A stretch of 64,000 bases of DNA from Planctomycetaceae bacterium (GTDB taxonomy: Bacteria > Planctomycetota > Planctomycetia > Planctomycetales > Planctomycetaceae), in assembly GCA_021732995.1 (NCBI GenBank), contig JAKFWA010000022.1, positions 62,001 through 126,000 on the forward strand, written 5' to 3'. Each line of letters starts with the position of its first letter. The first letter of the stretch is position 1. Below are positions 32,250-41,732 of the stretch, in pieces. The position numbers and the translations under genes were made by a program. The notes under the pieces were generated by a model, which searched no databases, had not been told where the DNA came from, and saw nothing but the letters and a program-made list of their open reading frames with translations.

Positions 32250-34667
32250 ATGCTGTCCCTAAGAAGTTTTTTTGGGCTGAGTATCGCTTTTGCCTCATGG
32301 AGCTTGAGTGCAGCGACTTCGTCTGCGGCGGATTCCGCCGAACTTGTCTTCGTCAAGCAATTCGTGACGAAGCACTGCAACGAGTGTCATGGAGCGGACA
32401 AGCCGAAGGGCGAGATCTCGTTCGCGGCGGTGAAGGACCGCGCGGCGATCGAGCGTGAACGCAAGCTGTGGGTCAATGTCCGCACGGCGGTCGAACGCTC
32501 CAACATGCCGCCTGAAGACAAGCCGCAGCCTGAGAAGCAGGAACGTCAGAAGTTTCTGGACAGCCTGGATGCGGTCTTCAAACAGATTGACCGCGAAGCC
32601 AAGCCCGATCCTGGTCGAGTCACCATGCGGCGGCTCAACAAGACGGAATACAATAATACGGTGCGTGATCTGGTCGGCATCGACTTCGACCCTGCCGAAG
32701 ATTTTCCATCCGACGACGTGGGGCACGGTTTCGACAATATCGGTGATGTGCTGACGCTCTCACCGGTGCTGCTGGAGCGGTATGTTGGCGCGGCCGAGTC
32801 CATCATGGCGCGAGCCATTATGCCGAACCCTCCCAAGCCGCCGAATCGCGGAGTGGGGACTCAGTACACCGAACCCGCCGGCGCGAATGTGCCGATGAAG
32901 AACGGCTATCGAGTCGTGTCGGGCAAAGCAGACGGCCCGCCGATTGAGACTGGCCCGATCTTCACGCGTTACAAGGTTCCGTCGGACGGCCAGTACATCG
33001 CTCGCACCGGACTCTTTATTGAGACGACCGGAACGAAGCCGGTGTATGCGGCGATCCTCGCGGGCTGCGACAAGGGAGCCAAAGGCGCCGCGACGGACGA
33101 AGAGATGGCCAAGTTGTCCGGAGCCGCCGCGAAGTCGCTGCAGCCTTGCATTATCCTGAAGACGTTCGAGATCACCGGCCGCGAAGTGAAGGCTGCTCAG
33201 CATCTGCAGGAGGACGTTCCGGCTGACATCGGACTCGACAAACTCGCTGTGGCGCTGGTGAAACCGGAAGAGGGCGAACCTGAAGCGACGATGCACGTGA
33301 AGTACATCTCGCTGGAAGGCCCGCTGGATACTCGCCCGGCAACGCATCGCCGCTTGTTGGCTCATGCTCCCGACAAGACCGGCGCGGATCGCACCCGCGA
33401 AGTGCTGACCCGTTTCATTACTCGCGCTTATCGACGCACGGCAACTGACGAGGAAATCAATCGCTTGATGGCGTTCGCTGCCGCTCAGGAAGCCGGTGGT
33501 GCGAGCTGGGAAGCTGCGATGCAGACCACTCTGCAAGCGGTACTCGTCTCGCCCAAGTTCCTGTTCCGAGTTGAACTAGATTCCAATCCTAATGCTCAGG
33601 AAGCGCGTCCGCTCAACGAGTTCCATCTGGCGTCGCGGCTGTCGTACTTCCTGTGGTGCACGATGCCTGATGACGAGTTGCTGGAACTGGCAAAAGCCGG
33701 GCAGCTCAGTTCGAAGCTCGACGAGCAAGTCGTTCGTATGTTGAAAGACCCGCGCGCTGAAACACTCGTCGACAACTTTGCGATGCAATGGCTGCAACTG
33801 AAACGTCTGCAGTTGAGTGCTCCCGACAAGCAACTCTTCCCGGCCTTCAATGACCGTCTGCGCGAAGCGATGACTCAAGAGACGCGACTGTTTCTTAAGG
33901 AAGTCCTGCTGAAGGATCACAGCCTGCTGGATTTGATTGACGGCAAGTACTCGTTCCTGAACGAAACGCTCGCGCGGCACTATCGCATCGTTGATACGAA
34001 CGGCACTCGGCAGGGCCAGAAGCCGGTGCGTGAAGGCGGCCAGCCAATCCGCGGTCGTGAGTTCGTCCGGGTCGACTTTGCTGACGAAGAACGCGGCGGC
34101 CTACTGACTCAAGCCAGCATGCTGACCGTGACATCCAACCCCACGCGCACGTCGCCCGTGAAGCGAGGCAAGTGGGTGCTCGAACAATTGCTCGGAGCCC
34201 CGCCACCAGCTCCACCGCCGAACGTCCCGGAACTGGAAGCTCAGAAGGAAAAGCTCACTGGCTCACTGCGCCAGCGTATGGAGCAGCACCGTAAGAATCC
34301 GGCCTGCGCGAATTGCCATGAGAAGATGGACGCGCTCGGCTTCGCGCTGGAGAACTTCGACGGCATCGGCAACTTCCGCACAAAGGACGGCGAGTTCGAC
34401 ATCGATCCTGCCGGAACACTGCCATCCGGTCAAAGCTTCAAAGGTCCGGCCGAGTTGAAAGTGATCCTTAAGCAGGATCACGAACCGTTCACACGCTGCC
34501 TCACCGAGAAGCTGATGATCTACGCTCTCGGTCGCGGCATCGAGTTCTACGACCGCCCAGTCGTGGAACGCGTCGTCAAAGCCGTCAGTGAACGCGATCA
34601 CAAGTTCGTCACGCTGGTGACCGAGATCGTGAAGAGTGAACCCTTCCGCATGCGCCGCGGTGAATAG
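32250..34667 (+). CDS. Planctomycete cytochrome-type protein (DUF1587/DUF1595/DUF1592/DUF1588/DUF1585)
   Basis: The protein has 805 aa with an N-terminal signal peptide (SFFGLSIAFASWSLSAATSS). The domain order follows the family. A haem-binding FVTKHCNECHG motif lies near residue 45. DUF1587 follows (RRLNKTEYNNTVRDLVGIDF), then DUF1595 (LTRFITRAYRRTATDEEI), DUF1592 (FHLASRLSYFLWCTMPDDEL), DUF1588 (LTVTSNPTRTSPVKRGKWVL, with a second CxxCH, CANCHEKMDALGF) and DUF1585 at the end (CLTEKLMIYALGRGIEFYDR). Such proteins are probably periplasmic and usually partner a DUF1552 protein; the nearest one is at 24882 on the opposite strand. The start ATG at 32250 gives a proper signal peptide. Substrate is unknown. 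Confidence 0.95.
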   Translation: MLSLRSFFGLSIAFASWSLSAATSSAADSAELVFVKQFVTKHCNECHGADKPKGEISFAAVKDRAAIERERKLWVNVRTAVERSNMPPEDKPQPEKQERQKFLDSLDAVFKQIDREAKPDPGRVTMRRLNKTEYNNTVRDLVGIDFDPAEDFPSDDVGHGFDNIGDVLTLSPVLLERYVGAAESIMARAIMPNPPKPPNRGVGTQYTEPAGANVPMKNGYRVVSGKADGPPIETGPIFTRYKVPSDGQYIARTGLFIETTGTKPVYAAILAGCDKGAKGAATDEEMAKLSGAAAKSLQPCIILKTFEITGREVKAAQHLQEDVPADIGLDKLAVALVKPEEGEPEATMHVKYISLEGPLDTRPATHRRLLAHAPDKTGADRTREVLTRFITRAYRRTATDEEINRLMAFAAAQEAGGASWEAAMQTTLQAVLVSPKFLFRVELDSNPNAQEARPLNEFHLASRLSYFLWCTMPDDELLELAKAGQLSSKLDEQVVRMLKDPRAETLVDNFAMQWLQLKRLQLSAPDKQLFPAFNDRLREAMTQETRLFLKEVLLKDHSLLDLIDGKYSFLNETLARHYRIVDTNGTRQGQKPVREGGQPIRGREFVRVDFADEERGGLLTQASMLTVTSNPTRTSPVKRGKWVLEQLLGAPPPAPPPNVPELEAQKEKLTGSLRQRMEQHRKNPACANCHEKMDALGFALENFDGIGNFRTKDGEFDIDPAGTLPSGQSFKGPAELKVILKQDHEPFTRCLTEKLMIYALGRGIEFYDRPVVERVVKAVSERDHKFVTLVTEIVKSEPFRMRRGE

Positions 34668-34686
34668 TTGTCCCGCAGTGGATCGG

Positions 34687-35757
34687 CTACTGGTACTTCT
34701 GAATCTTGGGTTCAGGCACTTCGTTGAGCAGGCGTTCGATGATCGCTTCGGACGTGTAACCTTCGGCCTGCGCCTGAAAGTTCGGTGAGATGCGGTGGCG
34801 CAAGACCGGAATCGCGACGCGACGCACGTCGGCCAGGCTGACGCTCGGGCGTCCGTCCAGCGCGGCCATCGCTTTGGCTCCGGAGATGAGATACTGCCCG
34901 GCGCGCGGGCCAGCTCCCCAGTCGATGAGTTCCTTCACGAACTTGGGTGATTCGTCACTCTTGGGGCGAGTGGCTCGCACCAGCCTTGCCACGTAGTTGA
35001 TCGTCAACGGGCCGATCTCGATCTGGTTGATCTGCTTCTGAAGATAAACAATCGCTTTCGCGGTCAGCACCTTGCGGACTTCCGGACGTTCGCCCGACGT
35101 CGTCGCGATGAGGATGCGTTCCTCTTCTTCCAGCGAGGGGTAGTCGACCTTCACGTTAAACATGAAACGGTCGAGCTGTGCTTCGGGCAGCGGGTACGTG
35201 CCTTCCTGCTCGATTGGATTCTGCGTCGCAATAACGAAGAACGGCTCAGGCAGCGGGTACGTGTTCTGACCGTAGGTCACTTCGCGTTCCTGCATGGCCT
35301 GCAATAGAGCGGCCTGTGTTTTGGGCGGGGTACGATTGATTTCGTCAGCCAGCAGAATGTTGGTGAAGACGGGGCCCTGCACGAAGCGGAATTCGCGTTT
35401 GCCAGCGTCGTTCTCGTCCAGCACGTTCGTGCCGGTGATGTCCGACGGCATGAGGTCCGGGGTGAACTGAATACGCTTGAATTGCACGTCCAGAATCTTG
35501 GCGATCGTCGCGACGACGAGCGTCTTCGCCAGCCCAGGCACACCAACCAGCAGGCAATGACCTCCGGTGAAGATCGAGGCCAGAATCTGATCAATCACCG
35601 CATCTTGTCCGACGATGACCTTATGAAGTTCTTCCGTCATCAGTTCGTGATGCCGCTTTAACTTTTCCAGGAACTCGTCGAAGTCGCGTTTTTCGGACAC
35701 AGCAGGTTCCGCTTGGCAGGGGAGAAGATTCAGTCCGGCAGATTCGACTGAAGCCAA
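34687..35757 (-). CDS. MoxR-family AAA+ ATPase
   Basis: The protein has 356 aa, including an N-terminal extension of ~35 residues. Walker A is GVPGLAKT, Walker B is ILLADEINR, sensor 1 lies in [20 protein letters not shown], followed by LDRFMFNV. The C-terminal lid domain contains [18 protein letters not shown]. MoxR ATPases are chaperone-like and usually sit beside DUF58 and VWA genes. Here none adjoins; a BatA/VWA gene lies 24 kb away at 59347. The gene is convergent with the DUF1592 gene (19-bp gap). The start could also be a downstream codon near SEKRDFDEF. Confidence 0.93.
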   Translation of the reverse strand: MASVESAGLNLLPCQAEPAVSEKRDFDEFLEKLKRHHELMTEELHKVIVGQDAVIDQILASIFTGGHCLLVGVPGLAKTLVVATIAKILDVQFKRIQFTPDLMPSDITGTNVLDENDAGKREFRFVQGPVFTNILLADEINRTPPKTQAALLQAMQEREVTYGQNTYPLPEPFFVIATQNPIEQEGTYPLPEAQLDRFMFNVKVDYPSLEEEERILIATTSGERPEVRKVLTAKAIVYLQKQINQIEIGPLTINYVARLVRATRPKSDESPKFVKELIDWGAGPRAGQYLISGAKAMAALDGRPSVSLADVRRVAIPVLRHRISPNFQAQAEGYTSEAIIERLLNEVPEPKIQKYQ

Positions 35758-36069
35758 TCGCGCTGGTCAATGCTCGCTGGAGATTCGGTCTCGCCCCAAT
35801 TCCAACTTGCCGGAAGAATTCTGGAATGCGTTTGTCAGCAACGCACGTTGGTGCGTAGCTAACAGAAAACTGTGCGGGAATTCGCGACGTGTTTTCGGCT
35901 ATTCACTGATTGACGGGGTTTTGTACGTGAAAGGCAAATCTCAGATGAGCTGATCTGCGGCGAAATCGGCAGCACAATCGCCACTGATCGGCTACGACTC
36001 GCAGTGCGTTCTGATTCTGACTGGCGTGACTCATGATCCGACTCCTGACTCTCAGCAGAAGAAGTTTCC
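35758..36069. other. Divergent promoter region
   Basis: These 312 bp lie between the leftward moxR gene and the rightward SMP-30 gene and must hold both promoters. I see no gene and no clear operator. Confidence 0.4.
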
Positions 36070-37089
36070 ATGAAGCGAACACATGCGGCGATGCGACGGT
36101 GTGGCTGGGCAGTTCTGGCGGCGCTCTTAATGGGAACGAGTACGGCCCGGGCTGACGGCATCTCGCAGCTCTATGAAGGACTCGATTCCGGCAAGTACCT
36201 GTCGGACTTGCGAGTCTTGGCCGAGGTAAAGGCTCCCAAAATCTTCACGGAAGGTCCGACCGTCGATCGTCGCGGACTGGTGTATTTCACGAATGTTTAC
36301 GCCGAGCACATTCTGACCTGGAACGGTCGCGAGTTGGCGGTATTTCGTGAGAAGACCAATCAATTGAACGGGATGCACTTAGATCGCAACGGAGATCTGC
36401 TGGGCTGCGAGGGCACTGGTCAGGTCGTGCGCATCAACGTGAAGACTGGCGAACGCAAAGTGCTGGCGGCCGAGTTCAACGGTCATCCGCTGGGAGCACC
36501 GAACGATCTCACGACTGACGATCGTGGCCGCATCTACTTCACGTCGCGGCTGCCGAATCGCGATCCCGAGAAGGGCAATGTGAACTCGGTTTACCGCATC
36601 GATCCTGATGGCTCGCTGCATCGAGTTCTGCATCTGCCGGACATTCACATGCCGAACGGCATTGAGACTTCACCCGACAGCCGCACGCTGTATCTCATCG
36701 AGTCCGCTCCTGAAGAGAACCGCAATCGTTGCATTCAGGCTTACGACCTCGCGGACGATGGCTCGGTGAAGTTTCGTCAGACCGTGATCAACTTCTATCC
36801 CGGTCGCGGCGGTGACGGCATGGCAATTGACGCCGAAGGCAACCTGTACGTCGCGGCGGGACTGCATGCAAAACGCGGCACCAGCGAGACGTTGGATACG
36901 AAGCCCGGCGTGCATGTGGTTTCACCGACTGGCAAGCTAATGGCCTTCGTGCAAACGCCGGAAGACACGATTACCAACTGCGCGTTCGGCGGTCCTGATC
37001 TGCGAACACTGTATGTGACCTGCGGAACGAAGCTGCTGAGTCTGCAGACGCGCATTCCCGGTAAGCCGGCATATCGACCAGATCAATGA
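36070..37089 (+). CDS. Exported SMP-30/gluconolactonase-like protein
   Basis: The protein has 339 aa with a signal peptide (CGWAVLAALLMGTSTARADG). The body is a six-bladed propeller of the SMP-30/gluconolactonase/LRE type. Motifs include the first metal-ligand Glu in IFTEGPTVDRRGLVYFTN, then NGMHLDRNGDLLGCEGTGQV, GAPNDLTTDDRGRIYFTS with the conserved Asn-Asp, and MPNGIETSPDSRTLYLIES with the second Asn and Asp. Such enzymes hydrolyse sugar lactones with a divalent metal. Substrate is unknown. It is followed 81 bp later by the acyltransferase-like gene on the same strand. Confidence 0.9.
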   Translation: MKRTHAAMRRCGWAVLAALLMGTSTARADGISQLYEGLDSGKYLSDLRVLAEVKAPKIFTEGPTVDRRGLVYFTNVYAEHILTWNGRELAVFREKTNQLNGMHLDRNGDLLGCEGTGQVVRINVKTGERKVLAAEFNGHPLGAPNDLTTDDRGRIYFTSRLPNRDPEKGNVNSVYRIDPDGSLHRVLHLPDIHMPNGIETSPDSRTLYLIESAPEENRNRCIQAYDLADDGSVKFRQTVINFYPGRGGDGMAIDAEGNLYVAAGLHAKRGTSETLDTKPGVHVVSPTGKLMAFVQTPEDTITNCAFGGPDLRTLYVTCGTKLLSLQTRIPGKPAYRPDQ

Positions 37090-37170
37090 GATTGATTTGG
37101 TTCAATACTGTTGCGTTTTTCTTGTGAGTGATGCCAGTCCCACGCACCGACATCCACTGCGGACGCCACG

Positions 37171-38322
37171 ATGGTTAATGCCGAACTTCAGTTCTATCTC
37201 GCGAAAACAGCCTTCGCTTTTCGAGGTTACAACGTCACCAACCTCGGCAAGACACCCGAACTGCTGGAGCACTCCGTCTATGGGCCAATCGTTGCCAGAC
37301 ACCTGCGTGAAGCTTCCGAGATGTTCTCGGCGGGTGCTCATCGTCCATGTGATCTGGTCGCACGTGTGCGGGCGCGTGAGGAGACCTCACTGGATACCTA
37401 CGGCGAGGCCCTGTGTCTGATTGCCGGTGCTTCGATGGCGCAAATGGAGATTCTGAAGGAGTTCTTTGGCATCGAGATCGCAGCCGCGAAGCTGGCGATC
37501 GGGTACAGCTTTGGCGAAGTGATTGCTGCGGCATCGACCGGACTGTTCACGATGGATCGTCTGCTGACACCCATCCTGTCGTTTACCGATGAGTGCGTTG
37601 AACTCGGACGCGATGTTCGCATGGGCGTGGTGTTCTCGCGCGGCCCGGTCCTGAATGTCGAGGCCGTCGAGCGACTGTGTGTTGAAATCACGTCACGCGG
37701 CACGGGAACGATCGCCATTTCTACTTACCTGTCGCCGAATACGGTGCTGGTGCTCGGTCAGGGAGCTTCGCTGGATGCGATGAAAGCTGAGATCAAACGC
37801 CAGTTCGATCGAGAGGTACTCTTCAAAGAAAATCCCAATCGCTGGCCGCCGATTCACACGCCGATTGTGCGTCAGAGACAGATTCCGGATCGGGCTTCAG
37901 TCCTGCTGGAAACCATTCCCGGCGGTCTGCGGAAGCCCTGTATACCCATCGAATCCTGCGTCACCGGCAAGGCTTCTTACAACGAATACAACAGCCGGCG
38001 TATCCTGAGTGAATGGGTGAACCATCCGCAGCGCCTGTGGGCAGCTTTAGAGCGAGTGTTCTCACAAGAAGTTGATGTGATCATCCATGTGGGACCGGAC
38101 CCCAACATCATCCCCGCGACGATGGACCGCATTCGCAACAACGTGGAGCTGCAGCTCAATCAGGGCTACCTGATGGGCTTCGGGTTGAGAGCCGTCTCGC
38201 ACATTGTTCGCTCGCGCCCGTGGCTGGCGAACTACTTGTCGAAGAACGCGGCGTTGCTGCGCGTCCCGCAGATCAAAAACATCATTCTGGAAGACTGGTT
38301 ACTGGCCAATTCCCCGGCGTAG
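37171..38322 (+). CDS. Stand-alone malonyl/acyltransferase (FabD-like) domain protein
   Basis: The protein has 383 aa, longer than FabD (~310). The nucleophile elbow is IGYSFGEVIAAASTGL, equivalent to GHSLGE of acyl-CoA:ACP transacylases. The FabD-like catalytic His is probably in WPPIHTPIV. A later strand, VDVIIHVGPDPNIIPATM, corresponds to the family VEVGPG. The usual Arg and Gln oxyanion residues are not obvious. No ketosynthase or acyl carrier protein gene is nearby, so it may be a housekeeping variant or serve a distant polyketide/lipid locus. The C-terminal ~70 residues (RAVSHIVRSRPWLANYLSKN) are not part of the canonical fold. Its last 24 bp overlap the 3' end of mobA on the opposite strand. 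Confidence 0.75.
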   Translation: MVNAELQFYLAKTAFAFRGYNVTNLGKTPELLEHSVYGPIVARHLREASEMFSAGAHRPCDLVARVRAREETSLDTYGEALCLIAGASMAQMEILKEFFGIEIAAAKLAIGYSFGEVIAAASTGLFTMDRLLTPILSFTDECVELGRDVRMGVVFSRGPVLNVEAVERLCVEITSRGTGTIAISTYLSPNTVLVLGQGASLDAMKAEIKRQFDREVLFKENPNRWPPIHTPIVRQRQIPDRASVLLETIPGGLRKPCIPIESCVTGKASYNEYNSRRILSEWVNHPQRLWAALERVFSQEVDVIIHVGPDPNIIPATMDRIRNNVELQLNQGYLMGFGLRAVSHIVRSRPWLANYLSKNAALLRVPQIKNIILEDWLLANSPA

Positions 38323-38901
38323 CGCCTCAGCGAAGTCTTCGGGCGAGTTCGTGTTGCGCAGGGAATCGAGTTCGGGATCAACGTCGCGAAGTTCGTCGAC
38401 CGAGACGCTGCGCGAGCGATGCTCCTGCACGAGTTTCAGCAAGCGACGCTGATTCGCGGCCAGGAGGTCGCGGGCAGGTTGTTCGAGCCGCGTGCGATAG
38501 ACCGCCGTCAGCACGTGCACGAACTCGCCGTCAAACGGAACGACGGCGTCGAAATCGTCCAGTTGGTCGATCAGCCGCTGAATGAATTCCGGCTTCAGCA
38601 GCGGTGCGTCGCAAGCCGTAACAAAAGCCGCGTCGCAGTCTTCCTGTAGATGCTTCAACCCGGTGGCAAGACCAGCGAGCGGACCTTGATCATCGTATTC
38701 GTCACGCACGACTCGGATGTCGGCAGGCAGTGGCGGCACTTCCTGCCCGTTGGCGGCGACGACGACGATCGGGCTGACGACCTGACCGACGATGCGGCAA
38801 ACGCGTTGCAGCATCAGTTCGTTGCCGAAGGGGAGAGACAGCTTTGGCTGGCCCATGCGGGTGCTTTTGCCGCCACAGATCACTACGGCGCCGAATCGCA
38901 T
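38299..38901 (-). CDS. mobA: Molybdenum cofactor guanylyltransferase MobA
   Basis: The protein has 200 aa. MobA adds GMP to molybdopterin to form the guanine dinucleotide cofactor. The nucleotide-binding loop is ICGGKSTRMGQPKLSLPFG, the middle motif DQGPLAGLATGL and the metal-binding motif FVTACDAPLLKPEF, where PCDTP is more usual. The C-terminal LRNTNSPEDF is also characteristic. It is the last gene of a minus-strand run and starts 11 bp after the PP2C stop, so it is almost certainly in that operon. moaC for the same cofactor pathway lies at 55482. Confidence 0.93.
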   Translation of the reverse strand: MRFGAVVICGGKSTRMGQPKLSLPFGNELMLQRVCRIVGQVVSPIVVVAANGQEVPPLPADIRVVRDEYDDQGPLAGLATGLKHLQEDCDAAFVTACDAPLLKPEFIQRLIDQLDDFDAVVPFDGEFVHVLTAVYRTRLEQPARDLLAANQRRLLKLVQEHRSRSVSVDELRDVDPELDSLRNTNSPEDFAEALRRGIGQ

Positions 38902-38912
38902 GACATCACCAT

Positions 38913-39659
38913 TCAGACGACGTGCACCACAACGCAGGTCACATTGTCACGCGAACCACCGTCCAAAGCCGCTTGCACGATGGCTTCGGCTGCGCGTTGA
39001 GGTTCTGCAATCTGGCTGAGCAGTTCGCGAATCTCAGGATTCTTCAGACCATCCGTTACGCCGTCAGAGCAGATCACGTAGCGGTCGCCGGCCTTGAGCT
39101 CGATCTCTTTCGTATCGACTCCGGTCCCGCCTTCTTTTGAACCCAGGTAGCGGTAGAGCACGTTGCGATAGCGGTGAGTCAGTGCGTCTTCCGGGGTGAT
39201 CGTGCCGGCATCGACCAAGGCCTGAGTCAACGAGTGGTCGGTGGTGACCTGCTTGAGGTCGCTGCCACGCAGCAGGTAGACGCGACTGTCGCCGACGCCG
39301 CCGATGAACAGCCTGTCCGACACCGAAACCAGCAGCGCGATCGTCGTCCCCATGTTGTGAAAGTTGGGATCGAGTTCGCTGAGCGCCAGAATTTCCGAGT
39401 TCGCTTCGATGACTGCGCGGTCGATGCTCTTCTTGACCACGTCAGCCGCGTCGCTCTGAAAGTTGATCAACTGACCAAGGCGCTTCGGGACAATCTCAGT
39501 GGCTAGTTCGCTCGCCTTCTCACCAGCACACTGACCACCCATACCATCAGCGACGACAAAAAACCTGCCGTCGGGATCAACGAAGTACGCATCCTCGTTG
39601 TTCTCACGGAAGTTCCCGACGACGCTTTGAAATCCAAACTTCAACTGGGGCATATTCAA
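38913..39659 (-). CDS. PP2C-family protein serine/threonine phosphatase
   Basis: The protein has 248 aa and is a compact bacterial PP2C (Stp1/PrpC type) that would dephosphorylate Ser/Thr-phosphorylated proteins with two Mn/Mg ions. Metal and phosphate residues appear in VGNFRENNEDAYFV (motif 1, Arg and Asp), FFVVADGMGGQCAGEKAS (motif 2), IGGVGDSRVYLLR, DRYVICSDGVTDGL and GGSRDNVTCVVV. No membrane helix is present. It lies between bshB1 and mobA in the minus-strand run. No partner kinase is in the window. Confidence 0.95.
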   Translation of the reverse strand: MNMPQLKFGFQSVVGNFRENNEDAYFVDPDGRFFVVADGMGGQCAGEKASELATEIVPKRLGQLINFQSDAADVVKKSIDRAVIEANSEILALSELDPNFHNMGTTIALLVSVSDRLFIGGVGDSRVYLLRGSDLKQVTTDHSLTQALVDAGTITPEDALTHRYRNVLYRYLGSKEGGTGVDTKEIELKAGDRYVICSDGVTDGLKNPEIRELLSQIAEPQRAAEAIVQAALDGGSRDNVTCVVVHVV

Positions 39660-39694
39660 ATGGCCAAAACCAAAGACTCAGGCGACGAATCTAG

Positions 39695-40426
39695 TTAGCT
39701 TATTAACGTTTTGACGAGGTCTCGAACACCGAGCGTCGTCGCGGCAACCAACATTTCCCCCGCCTCGAACCCGGCACTGGTTCCAAACAGCCGGGCCTGG
39801 CTCTCGACCAGTCGAAATACCCTTTCCTTCGCCGGAGGAAACTGCGTCTGGTACGCTCGCACCGCCGCAAGCTTCAGATCCAGCGTGTCAGAAATATCCA
39901 CCACCAAGTGTCCCGCGCCTGGAGGCGGCTGCAACGAGGAAAACCCTAGCGAGTACCAAAGTTGCTTGGCCACTGTATGGACAGGCAAAGAATCGAAATA
40001 GTCGTCCCATTTGGTCAGACGGGCATAAAAGACACCAGCATCCGTAATCTGCGAAGCCTGCCAGTGATCCGGTGACGCCAGCGGAGTCTTCCCGGCCAGG
40101 CCCAGCACGATCTGCGGCCGATGCAGGCGAATCACCTTGCCCAAAGCAACGCGGGATTCGAAATCGTCAAACAGCCGCCGATTCGGCAAATCCAGCGTGA
40201 CTCGCACCTGCGCGCCCAGGATCTCCGCTGCCTGACGAGCTTCCGCCAAACGGACTTCCGGTCCGGGGCTACCGGGTGTCGGTTCACCGTCAGTCAGGTC
40301 GCAGATGCCGACTCGATAGCCCTGTTTCACCAGTTTGGCCAGCAGACCGCCAACGCCGATTTCCACATCATCTGGATGCGCTCCCACGGCCAGAACATCC
40401 AGCGGCGGGGGCAAAGACGCAGACAT
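39695..40426 (-). CDS. bshB1: PIG-L family deacetylase, probably BshB1
   Basis: The protein has 243 aa. The zinc site is [14 protein letters not shown] (the AHPDDxE motif), followed by [20 protein letters not shown], where DLT-x-GE fits bacillithiol-type GlcNAc-malate deacetylases better than other PIG-L members. [19 protein letters not shown] and the second His/Asp region agree with BshB1. The predicted reaction is deacetylation of GlcNAc-malate in bacillithiol synthesis. bshA and bshC are not in the window, so the exact substrate is inferred from motif style only. It is 36 bp upstream of the PP2C gene. Confidence 0.8.
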   Translation of the reverse strand: MSASLPPPLDVLAVGAHPDDVEIGVGGLLAKLVKQGYRVGICDLTDGEPTPGSPGPEVRLAEARQAAEILGAQVRVTLDLPNRRLFDDFESRVALGKVIRLHRPQIVLGLAGKTPLASPDHWQASQITDAGVFYARLTKWDDYFDSLPVHTVAKQLWYSLGFSSLQPPPGAGHLVVDISDTLDLKLAAVRAYQTQFPPAKERVFRLVESQARLFGTSAGFEAGEMLVAATTLGVRDLVKTLIS

Positions 40427-40535
40427 GGGGAACCTTCTGACACTCTAAGAACGGATCGGCAGGCTGCAGGCAACAAACCAGCAGGCGACCGGAAGCCGCC
40501 TGCGACGCGTGCTGCAGCGGCGGCCGGAACCAGCT

Positions 40536-40781
40536 TTAGTTCGTCAGCCGCTGCTGATAGAGCCGTTGAATGTCGTCGACTGTCACGGTGATTTCCCGGG
40601 TAAAACCGGTATGGGCTCGTTCGTAGTGGATTTTCGACGCCAGCTTCGGAGACCGATGAATGGCTTGCGAGAGCAGCGCTCGGTCTTCCGGCGTCAGATT
40701 GCCGACGCTGGGGTCCCAAAAGGTTCTGGTTTCGACCACCAGTTCGTCCACGCGTTCATCGTACTTGTCGTAGCCAGCCAT
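40536..40781 (-). CDS. Small unrecognised soluble protein
   Basis: This 81-aa protein begins MAGYDKYDERVDELVVETR and contains TPEDRALLSQAIHRSPKLAS and a C-terminal ITVTVDDIQRLYQQRLTN. It is charged, with no membrane segment, and has a balanced composition like a real protein. It stands first in the minus-strand run with bshB1, PP2C and mobA (109 bp before bshB1). No family is recognised. Confidence 0.65.
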   Translation of the reverse strand: MAGYDKYDERVDELVVETRTFWDPSVGNLTPEDRALLSQAIHRSPKLASKIHYERAHTGFTREITVTVDDIQRLYQQRLTN

Positions 40782-40834
40782 CGTTCCTGTCCCTCGGTAT
40801 TCCTGCGGCGGCTGGCGGTGATCAAAAACATGAA

Positions 40835-40858
40835 CGGAGCCGTCAGTAAACGGCTCCG
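40835..40858 (-). terminator. Probable intrinsic terminator of the Flp-like gene
   Basis: CGGAGCCGT (40835-40843) and ACGGCTCCG (40850-40858) form a 9-bp GC-rich stem with a 6-nt loop. Read on the minus strand it is followed within a few bases by ATGTTTTTGAT, a T-rich run. It lies 170 bp after the stop of the Flp-like gene and before the next minus-strand gene. Confidence 0.65.
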
Positions 40859-41027
40859 AGGCATGTCATCGCAGCCAACCGGAATCTACGAGGCAGTACT
40901 ATAGCGAGGCGTTCTCGACGCGAAAGCAGAGTCGAGGGGCTTCGATCAACCGTATCGAGCGGACGTTCCTGGCCCAGAGCCGGACAAGATGGTCCGGCCT
41001 GCTTGCCCTTCCCGTTTAGCCGATCGA

Positions 41028-41354
41028 CTAGTCGCGATCGTGACCGTAGTGGCCCTCGCCAGCGGCACCGTTCGTAATCAGGTCGAACTGGCTGTCGCAC
41101 AGATCACGCTCGTCGTTGAAGTAGCTGCCAACGACGGCGGCCTTGTTGGGCGAGCACAGACCGTTGAAGACATAGCTCTGCTGTACGGCTCCAACTGCTG
41201 AACCGACGTCTTCGAGTTCCTGGTTCACGCCGTGAGAAATTTCGGCGAGACCAACGATGAGCGACAGAACGGCGATCGTCGCAACCAAGATCAGTTCAGC
41301 GGAAACAATGAAACCGTTTTCGTCGCGGAGCAACTTGGTGATGATGAGCTTCAT
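41028..41354 (-). CDS. Flp/type IV pilin-like small membrane protein
   Basis: This 108-aa protein starts MKLIITKLLRDENGFIVSAE and runs directly into LILVATIAVLSLIVGLAEI. The G-F-x(2)-SAE segment just before a single hydrophobic helix resembles the prepilin cleavage region of Flp pilins (G/xxxxE). The remainder is small and polar with two or three Cys. No prepilin peptidase or Tad secretion genes adjoin. Being a pilin is an inference from topology; it could be another Tad-type minor protein. Confidence 0.7.
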   Translation of the reverse strand: MKLIITKLLRDENGFIVSAELILVATIAVLSLIVGLAEISHGVNQELEDVGSAVGAVQQSYVFNGLCSPNKAAVVGSYFNDERDLCDSQFDLITNGAAGEGHYGHDRD

Positions 41355-41732
41355 GGATCGGACCTTTGTGTTGATGTTTGGTGTGGATGGCGTTCACTCC
41401 AACACAACTCTGAAGAACGGTGGTTGACTCGCGGGTTCGATCGATTGTTGAGATCGTGCGAATTGGCTTCCGTGAGTCTCACCGGTCGGCAGTGGCTGAT
41501 TTCCCGGGTTCAGCGTGTCGTGCTGGTGTGGGGGAGAGCTAAAGCAGGCTCGGTGCCAAACGCTTTTGGCGCGTTCAATTTTTTGAAGAATGCGCGCCAA
41601 GCCCTATAAACAAAGGCTGTTTTGTGTTTCAGCAACTTTACACCTCACGGCGACACCATCTAAGCGTGTGGTGTCGGGGCAACATCGCGAGGTTGCCCGT
41701 CAACAGGACGTCGCGGAAACACAACGCCAGAG
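41355..41732. other. Intergenic region with no supported gene
   Basis: These 378 bp hold the upstream region of the Flp-like gene (minus strand) and the 3' side of the next minus-strand gene. No gene or strong structure is seen; an AT-richer patch at 41571-41640 could hold the promoter. Confidence 0.35.
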
